Under the pieces are notes generated by a model. The model was not told where the DNA came from, made no database searches, and was given only the letters and a program-made list of their open reading frames with translations. Position numbers and translations under genes: made by a program. From positions 44,501-108,500 of the forward strand of contig NZ_LRSE01000012.1 of NCBI RefSeq assembly GCF_001634625.1: a stretch of DNA of 64,000 nucleotides, in the 5' to 3' direction. Every line of letters begins with the position of its first letter. Position 1 is the first letter of the stretch. Origin of the DNA: Croceicoccus bisphenolivorans (GTDB taxonomy: Bacteria > Pseudomonadota > Alphaproteobacteria > Sphingomonadales > Sphingomonadaceae). Positions 27,020-34,200 of this stretch are shown here, one piece after another.

Positions 27020-28434
27020 CAACGCATACCCTTGATGGCGCGCACGGCGCTGGACAGCGCGGCGCGGAAGGCCAGCGGATCGAAGCTGTTCGGTTCCTTC
27101 ACGGCGGCATAGGCACGATTGATGTCGAGCCGCAGCGACGACGCCTGCGCCTGGCTGACCGCCCCTTGCGTGACGAGGCCCGACAGCAGCGTATCCATTG
27201 CCATGACGGACTGCACCGCCCCTTCGTAATCGGTGTAGCGCACCGCAACCGCTTCGCTGGCAATGGCATCCAGCATCGCAAAACCCTGACGATCGGTGAA
27301 GGCAGAGCCTGCAAACCGTGTCGACAGCGCCTTAGCGGTGGACCGCATCTTCGCCGCTTCCAGCACCGCCTGTTCCCGCCCTTGCGTCATCGCGCCGTGA
27401 AACGCCCTGACCTGCCCGTCGTATGCACCGGCCATATCGGGGGCAAGGACACGCACCGCGGCGGCAAGCATAATCATGTTCTCGTCGTTATAGGGCGGAT
27501 AACCCGGCGGAATCGGGCGGAACGGGTTCGCCACTTTTGTCGCGCGGGCATCTGCGCCGTCGTAAATGCGGCGATGGCACGAGTGGCAGTCGAAGAAATA
27601 GAATTCGGGGAACATGCCGTCATTGGCCAGACCCGGCTTTTCGAACAGGGAGAGCGAGCGGTTCAGCGACTCTGCCTGTCCCACCGCCCACGTGCGCAGG
27701 GCATTGGGCCGACCCTTGCGCTCAACATAGTCGGCATCGACGTTCCAGTGCTGTTGCAGGGTGGAAAACAGGTCCAGCTCGAACGAAACACGCGGATGGC
27801 CCGCCCCCATGATGCGGTGGTGCACGAACTGCCCCTCGGCCGTGCCACCGAAGTGGCAATCGAGGCAGACACCCGCCCGCACTTGCGGGTCGGCAAGGTC
27901 GGTCATGCCCTGCGATACATTGCGCTCGTGGCTCGTACCCACGGTGTAGTGCCCGGCGATCCAGCCGCCGGCATCGCCGTGGCAAGCCTCGCACCCCACG
28001 CCGTCCTCTACGCGGGAGGCACCCGGTTCGGCATGGCAGCCAAGGCATTCGCGCGCGACTCCGGCAGAATCGAGGCCGAGCCGGCGGACGATGGCCTGTC
28101 CGCGCGGCTGGTACACCGCGCGATAGGCGCGCGAATGCGCCCCGGTTGGCGAGGATTCCTCCTGCCACATCTGCAGTTCGTCCTGCCGGACGGGGACTCC
28201 ATCGCCCAGCGAGCGGCCATGGCAGGTCGAACCCGCACAGCTTGCCACGCCAAGGTGGCGCTTCATGCTGTCGGCATGACTGGCCTGCGCCTCTGCAGGT
28301 TCGGCGGCGACCAGGAAGCTGGCCCCCAACGCGCCCGACGCCATGAACACGCAAGCGAGAATCGCGAAGAGCGTGGCACGAGACAGGCCGATCCTTTCGG
28401 CCATGTGCGCCAGTCGTGCAGCAGTGTCTGCCAC
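27019..28434 (-). CDS. Five-haem c554-like cytochrome
   Basis: A 471-residue exported cytochrome, first gene of the operon. It has one signal/anchor segment (about residues 21-43, LFAILACVFMASGALGASFL) and five haem sites in the first 290 residues: a CX4CH site (Cys66, Cys71, in SCAGSTCHG) and CxxCH sites starting at 130, 148, 190 and 283. The pattern of haems, the WQEESSPTGAHSRAY segment and the order resemble the cytochrome c554 family that takes electrons from hydroxylamine oxidoreductase. No such oxidoreductase is present here. A helical tail of about 180 residues has no haem. It could pass electrons from the inner membrane or periplasm to the later parts. Confidence 0.85.
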   Translation of the reverse strand: MADTAARLAHMAERIGLSRATLFAILACVFMASGALGASFLVAAEPAEAQASHADSMKRHLGVASCAGSTCHGRSLGDGVPVRQDELQMWQEESSPTGAHSRAYRAVYQPRGQAIVRRLGLDSAGVARECLGCHAEPGASRVEDGVGCEACHGDAGGWIAGHYTVGTSHERNVSQGMTDLADPQVRAGVCLDCHFGGTAEGQFVHHRIMGAGHPRVSFELDLFSTLQQHWNVDADYVERKGRPNALRTWAVGQAESLNRSLSLFEKPGLANDGMFPEFYFFDCHSCHRRIYDGADARATKVANPFRPIPPGYPPYNDENMIMLAAAVRVLAPDMAGAYDGQVRAFHGAMTQGREQAVLEAAKMRSTAKALSTRFAGSAFTDRQGFAMLDAIASEAVAVRYTDYEGAVQSVMAMDTLLSGLVTQGAVSQAQASSLRLDINRAYAAVKEPNSFDPLAFRAALSSAVRAIKGMR

Positions 28435-28490
28435 GCCAATTCCCCCACTCGGATGCCGCGACTTTCGCGGAACCTTCCCTGCCCGCAGGC

Positions 28491-28520
28491 AACCTAGCTT
28501 GCACCGCGCCGAACTTTCAA
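28491..28520 (-). promoter_or_regulatory. Possible promoter of the multihaem operon
   Basis: On the minus strand TTGAAA (28520-28515) and TAGGTT (28496-28491) are 18 bases apart, ending about 57 bases before the start of the five-haem cytochrome. The wider intergenic stretch 28435-28667 separates this operon from the divergent YihY gene; I see no clear regulator site there. Confidence 0.3.
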
Positions 28521-28667
28521 CCCGCGCGCGACAATTTAACCCGCCTGATCACCATGTTGGGCACGGTTCGGATCGGTATGGCGCACGGATACCATACCCT
28601 TGCCTACACCCGCTTGGTGAAAGAGCCGTTGCGCGAGACACAACCTGATTTCTGGAACTCATCCTTA

Positions 28668-29594
28668 ATGCGTGCTTTGGTTATAACAATGACACAGCGC
28701 ACATGGGACATGGGACTGGGCCGCCACGGCTCACCCTCGGGGCTTTCGCCAAAAGACTGGCTTTCGGTTGCCAAGGGCGGCTGGGCACGAAGCAGCGAAC
28801 ACAACATGGGACTGATCGCGGCGGGCGTCGCGTTCTACCTGTTCCTCGCGATGGTGCCGCTGCTGGCCGCGATGGTCATGCTTTACGGCATACTGGCCGA
28901 CCCCGGGACGGTGGCGCGGCATGTCGCGGCGCTTTCCGAAAGCCTGCCGCCTTCTGCCGCCGCGATCATCAAGGGGCAGCTGGAATCGGTTGTCGAAACC
29001 TCCGACTCGGCCAAGGGATTCGGACTGGCCATCGCGCTTGCCCTTGCCCTGTTCGGTGCGCGCAACGGGGCGGGATCGATGATGATCGCGCTCAATGTCG
29101 CATTCGAATGCCCCGAAGAACGCAATTTCGTGAAGAAGAACGCCGTCGCGCTGGCAATCACATTCGGAGGAGCGACAGCATCAGCCGTGCTTTTCGCGGG
29201 GCTTGGCGCCTTCAGCGCGCTGGAAGCGCTGGTCGCGCCGGGCAATGCCGTGATGGCAATGCTGGGGCATGTGCTGACGTGGGCGATCCTGATCCTCGCG
29301 ATGGCGAGTGCGTTCGCGCTGCTCTTCAAATATGGGCCCGCCTGCCAGAACGTATCGCTGCGCTGGCTGTCGCCCGGATCGATTCTGGCGGCCGTGATGG
29401 CCACGCTGCTCACGTTTGCCTTCAGCTTCTACGTTTCCAGCTTCGGCAACTACAACGCGACTTATGGCGCATTGGGCGGGGTCGTTGTGCTGCTGACATG
29501 GCTGTGGCTGACGAGTTACGTGATCCTGATCGGGGCGGAGTGCGATGTCGCTCTTATCGAACGCCCTGACACTCCGGATATTCCCACAGTTTGA
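28668..29594 (+). CDS. YihY/RBN-family inner-membrane protein
   Basis: A polytopic membrane protein of the YihY (formerly ribonuclease BN) family. At least six hydrophobic segments are visible, starting near residue 45 (MGLIAAGVAFYLFLAMVPLL). The conserved GARNGAGSMMIALNVAFECPE lies in the middle, and a last pair near the C-terminus includes YNATYGALGGVVVLLTWLW. Its function is not settled; nuclease activity was withdrawn for this family. Starts at 28668 (used here) and 28689 are both possible; the frame open to 28416 crosses the intergenic region and is not supported. It is divergent from the multihaem operon. Confidence 0.85.
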   Translation: MRALVITMTQRTWDMGLGRHGSPSGLSPKDWLSVAKGGWARSSEHNMGLIAAGVAFYLFLAMVPLLAAMVMLYGILADPGTVARHVAALSESLPPSAAAIIKGQLESVVETSDSAKGFGLAIALALALFGARNGAGSMMIALNVAFECPEERNFVKKNAVALAITFGGATASAVLFAGLGAFSALEALVAPGNAVMAMLGHVLTWAILILAMASAFALLFKYGPACQNVSLRWLSPGSILAAVMATLLTFAFSFYVSSFGNYNATYGALGGVVVLLTWLWLTSYVILIGAECDVALIERPDTPDIPTV

Positions 29595-29606
29595 TCGGCT
29601 CGAGGC

Positions 29607-29651
29607 CGTCACGGGAATAAATCCCGTGACGTCGAACGGGCCTTGCGGCCC
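29607..29651. terminator. Double hairpin between convergent yihY and cysS
   Basis: CGTCACGGGA and TCCCGTGACG form a perfect 10-base stem with a 5-base loop (29607-29631). A second stem GGGCC/GGCCC (29638-29651) follows. No T-run is present. Its place between two converging genes fits a bidirectional terminator. Confidence 0.65.
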
Positions 29652-29718
29652 GCCGGCCGGCCTTGGCTGATCTCGCTTCGAATCTGCGGGTCGCGGTGCG
29701 CCCCTTGCTTCGGCGCGG

Positions 29719-31197
29719 TCAGCTCAGGCGCCACTCCCACCCGAGCGGATCGCCGTCCATCACTTCCACACCCTTGGCCGCAAGCTCGTCGCGGATCGCG
29801 TCGGATGTTGCGAAGTCCTTGTCCGCACGCGCTGCCTTCCGGCGCTCCATCGCGGCCTCGATCTCGCTTTCCCCGACAGTCGCATCCTTGGGCCGGATGC
29901 GGAAATCCTCTCGCGGCAGCAGCGGCAGGCCGAGCGCCGACAGCATCGCCCCGACAAGCGAGGCCTTCTGTTCCTGATCAACCTTCTTCACTGCGACGGC
30001 TTCTTCCAGCACGGTCAGCGCAACGGCAGTATTGAGATCATCTGAAAGCGCCGCATCGAACTTGTCGACCAGCGGCGTCAGCTTCTGGTGCGTGACGGTC
30101 GCACGCACCGATGCCAGCGTCACCCCGTCGGTCACCACCTCCAGCAGTCCACGCGCCGCGCCCAGCAAACGCTTCAAGCGCACGAGCGCCGCGCCCAGCC
30201 CTTCCCAGCTGAACTCCAGCTCGCTGCGGTAGTGCGCCTGCAGGCACAACATCCGGTAGGCGAGCGGGTGATATCCCTTGTCGATCAGTAGCTGCAGACG
30301 CAGGAATTCGCCGCTCGACTTGCTCATCTTGCCGGAACGCTCGACGAGGAAGTTGTTGTGCATCCAGATGTTCGCACCCGAATTGGCCGCATCCGAAAGC
30401 GCGCCGCATTCGCAGAATGCCTGGTTCTGCGCGATCTCGTTCGGGTGATGGATCTCGCGGTGGTCGATGCCGCCGGTGTGAATGTCGAAGGGGAAGCCCA
30501 GCACCTTGCCGCTCATGACAGAGCATTCGAGATGCCAGCCCGGCGCGCCCTTGCCCCAGGGGCTGTCCCATTCCATCTGGCGCTTCTCGCCCGCGGGCGT
30601 CTTGCGCCAGATCGCGAAGTCGGCGGCATTGCGCTTGCCGTCCACCGCCTCGATCCGGCCTTCACCCTCTTCGGTCACCGCACGGGCCAACCTGCCGTAA
30701 TCAGCAACAGTCGAAACGTCGAAATAGAGCCCGCTGTCGAGTTCGTAGCAGTGCTTGGGCGCGATCTGCTTCGCGAACTCCAGCATCTCGTCGATATAGT
30801 CGGTCGCGATCGTCCACTTGGCCGGCTGACGGATGTTCAGCGCCTTCACGTCGGCCCAGTAAGCCTCTGTGTAGTGGCGCGCGATGTCCCAGATGGACTG
30901 GGCTTTTGCCGCCGCCATCTTCTCCATCTTGTCCTCGCCCGCGTCTGCATCGTCGGTCAGGTGGCCGACATCGGTGATGTTGATGACGTGGGTCAGGTCA
31001 AAACCCTTCCACGTCAGCACGCGGCCCAGCGTGTCGGCAAAGACATAGGCGCGCATGTTGCCGATATGCGGGTAGTTGTAGACCGTCGGCCCGCAGGAAT
31101 AGACCCGCGCCTCGCCGTCGTGGACGGGCACGAACGGCTCGGCCCTGCGGGTCAGCGAGTTGAACAGGGTCAGCGGATGGTCTGCGCTTTCAGTCAT
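29719..31197 (-). CDS. cysS: Cysteinyl-tRNA synthetase
   Basis: CysS charges tRNA-Cys with cysteine. The 492-residue class I enzyme shows the first motif YNYPHIGNMRAYVFAD (HIGH form, HIGN) near residue 38 and the second motif GKMSKSSGEF near 290. Zinc ligands are Cys33 and those in WHLECS (near 229) and GIDHREIHHPNE. The C-terminal end has the anticodon-binding region. The start is the ATG at 31197. It follows the TpsA gene on the same strand with a 50-base gap. Confidence 0.96.
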   Translation of the reverse strand: MTESADHPLTLFNSLTRRAEPFVPVHDGEARVYSCGPTVYNYPHIGNMRAYVFADTLGRVLTWKGFDLTHVINITDVGHLTDDADAGEDKMEKMAAAKAQSIWDIARHYTEAYWADVKALNIRQPAKWTIATDYIDEMLEFAKQIAPKHCYELDSGLYFDVSTVADYGRLARAVTEEGEGRIEAVDGKRNAADFAIWRKTPAGEKRQMEWDSPWGKGAPGWHLECSVMSGKVLGFPFDIHTGGIDHREIHHPNEIAQNQAFCECGALSDAANSGANIWMHNNFLVERSGKMSKSSGEFLRLQLLIDKGYHPLAYRMLCLQAHYRSELEFSWEGLGAALVRLKRLLGAARGLLEVVTDGVTLASVRATVTHQKLTPLVDKFDAALSDDLNTAVALTVLEEAVAVKKVDQEQKASLVGAMLSALGLPLLPREDFRIRPKDATVGESEIEAAMERRKAARADKDFATSDAIRDELAAKGVEVMDGDPLGWEWRLS

Positions 31198-31236
31198 GCG
31201 CGCGCCTTTGCCCCCTGTTTCAATGCGCGGTCAAGC

Positions 31237-31259
31237 GGCGGCGAGCATCACTCGCCGCC
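31237..31259 (-). other. Perfect hairpin spanning the TpsA stop codon
   Basis: On the minus strand GGCGGCGAG and CTCGCCGCC form a 9-base GC-rich stem around the loop TGATG; the loop contains the TGA stop of the exoprotein gene. No T-run follows. It could act as a weak terminator or stabilise the long mRNA end. Confidence 0.5.
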
Positions 31260-34200
31260 AGCCTGCTCCTCGCACTCATCCCGCCGCACGTCGATCGGGC
31301 ACTGCTTGCCGTCCAGCACGCCGTCTTCCCACAAGTCGTCGTTGCCGGTGCCGGTCACCGGCTCGTCGATCAGCGGCTGGAACCCTTCGGGCTCGATCGT
31401 GTCGAGCGTGATGATCCGCGTCTCGATAGTAGAGCGCGGCTCCCCGTCCAGAACGCCGTGCGGCGGGTCCTGACCGATGAAGTTCTTCACGATCTCGTTG
31501 TCGATGGTGGACCCACACGCGCCGCCGAGCGAGATTTCACAGCCGTTCACGGACGATCCCGGCGCACCGGACGCGGGGAAGCCGATCACGAACGCGGTGT
31601 CGAGCCCGGCCTGACCGCCCACCACGCCGTTGATGACGATATAGGGCACGGTGCCGCCCGAATGCGTCACCGTCATGCTGTTCGCCAGAATGCCGCGGCG
31701 CGCGTCATAGCTGTCATTCGCGCCGGTATTGGCGACATAGAAGCTGCCCGCATCAACAAGGATCGAGCCTCCCTCGATCAGGCTGCGCCCGTCCCCGATG
31801 ACCGGCACGCCCAGCGCATCGTCCAGGTCCGGGAAGGCCAGTGTCGAGATGTCGGACAAGGTCTGCGCGCTGCCCGCGATGATGCGGTCGGCGAACAGGA
31901 ACAGGCTGCCCGCCTGCACGCCGCCCGATTGCACCCGCACGCTGGATGTGGAGGCATTGACGAGGATGTCGCCGCCCGCCGACAGCACCAGCGTGGCCGC
32001 GCCCGCATTGTCGAGCAGCAGGTTGCCCAGCACCGACAGGTCCGTGCCAGCGCCAAGCGCCAGTGTGCCGCCATCGCCGATCACGCCGTCACCGGCAAAG
32101 AAGGTGAACCCGCCGACATCGAGCGAACCCGCCGCTGTCAGCGAGAAGTCGCCAATGCCCGCGATCTGCGTGATCTCGAACCCGTCGATCACGAAACCGG
32201 TCCCGCCCGTCACCAGCGCGGCATCGCCGGTCGCGACGAAGTCGATGTCTTCGGTAAGGGCTCCGTCACCGATGAAGCCGCCCTGTGTGATGACGAGATC
32301 GGCGGCGGACATATAGATCTGCCGCGCGGTCACGATGCCCAGAACGGATATCGTCCCACCCGCATCGACGCCGACGAATTCGGGCGCGGACACGGTATCG
32401 AGGATATCGACATCCCCTGCCGCGTTGATGGCGATATTGCCTGCACCCGGGCTGGGGATGGCGACAGCCAGTGTTCCGATCGAGCCAAGCGGCTCGCCAA
32501 CGAAGATGTCACCCGCATAGAGACTGCCAACAGCCACACCGCCCCCGGTGGAGGTCAGTTCAATGTCTCCCGACGCCCGCGCAAAATCCACGGTGAGATC
32601 GCCCACGGATGTGATGACGACATCGCCGTCGCTGGCAAAGACATCAGCGACGATCAGGCTGCCGCTCGACCCCACACCAACCGACGTACCACCAAGATAG
32701 GCAAGGCCACCGACGTCCAGGTCATCGACGTTCAGCGAGCCGGTGTAGGAATAGAGGTTAACGTCCCCGCCCGCCGACACGCTGGCGAAGTCGACACTTT
32801 CGACCGAATAGACCGTGATGACGCCGGGCCCGGAAAGCATATCGAGGCCGGTGATCGAGTTGGCTCCGAGGAAAATCGAACCGCCGCTGTCGACGCCCGA
32901 TGCGACGAGATCACCGTCGGCAGCGAGGCTGACGTCGCCACCTGCCGAAACCGTTCCGCCGTTGATGTCTCCGAACGAGTAGAGCGAAACCAACCCCGTC
33001 GTCGTCAGGCTGTCGAACGTGATTCCGTCGCCATAGCCGTAGAGGTCGGAGACGTTGACGACTGTGCCAAGCGACAGCGCGCCGCCGGCGTAAGCCTCGA
33101 ACCCGTTGCCGTTCACATCCAGATCGCCGATCGTGATGTCGCCGCCCGCTTCGACCAGCTGGTCGCCACCGCCGACGTAGATCGATCCGACGTTGACCAT
33201 TTCCGACACATACCAGCCTGAACCGAAGGCGGAGGAGGACGATGTTTCGCTGGAGAAACTGTTCAGGATAAGACCGTTGGTGATCAGCGCATCGGCAACG
33301 ACACTGCCACCGACATCGATGAACAGGTCGCCGTTCGAGAAGATCGTCCCCGTGCCGAGGATCGAGCCCGAGGTATAAATGTAGGTCGAATCGCCAGTAA
33401 CGGTCGCACCGTTCAGGACGAGGTCCCCGCCATCGACGTAGACATCGGTGAAACCACCCGAGCCAATTACCGCGCCATCGACCGTGATCGAACCGAGAGT
33501 CTCGACGAATGTGGAGGAACTTCCGCCAACCGCGCCGCCGCAAAGCGCGGTCAGACATGCGATCGAGATTTCACCGTTGGCAGCCGCATAGAAAATGCCG
33601 GCATCAATGCCCGCACCACTGCCGACGAGAATCTGCAGATCGCCGGATGCGTAGATGTCGGCAAAGTTCGCAACCTCGATCGGGTTCGCCGTCGACGTAA
33701 CGGTGATCCCGCCCTGCAGCAGGCCCGCGTCATAACCGTTGTCGAGATAGAGGTTCCCGAACGAGACGACCCCGCTCGTGCTGTCGGTCAGGGTGATCGT
33801 GCCGCCCGCGACCGTCGATTCGATCAGGGCGCCATAGGCATATGCGGAAAGATCGGCCGACTGCAGCGAGCCTATATCGGCACCGACTTCGGTCGCGCTG
33901 ATGGCAATAGTGCCTGCCGTCGCCACACCGTCCGCACCGAACCCTGCGCTGCCGAAGCCGCCTTCCGCGGCATATCCCACAGCGAGAATATCGATCGGTG
34001 CAAAGGCGATATCGCCGCCCAGCGCGCCGATCGTGATCGTGCCGCCGATACCGTCGCCACCGGCCCCGCCGGTGCCGTTCGCGGAATTGCCGCCGTAGCC
34101 GCCATAACCCCACGATTCCAATGTCGTGCGAAGGCTCGCATCGGCCCACGAACCGCCGTTTATCACGGTCGCGGAGATGTCGCCGCCTTCGCCAATGCCG

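Noticed and set aside
25220..27112. Long plus-strand frame (630 codons) opposite the HbpS-like lipoprotein
   Set aside because: Arg/Ala-rich composition and no motif; the minus strand has a lipobox and two recognised domains.
18649..28434. Assignment of the cluster as a standard MtrCAB operon
   Set aside because: The large cytochrome is far longer than MtrA, the barrel shows no clear MtrB motif by eye, and no MtrC-like surface decahaem lipoprotein is seen; I keep only the looser conduit idea.
27019..28434. Ammonia-oxidation role for the c554-like cytochrome
   Set aside because: No hydroxylamine oxidoreductase or other nitrification gene is in the window, and the protein has a different tail.
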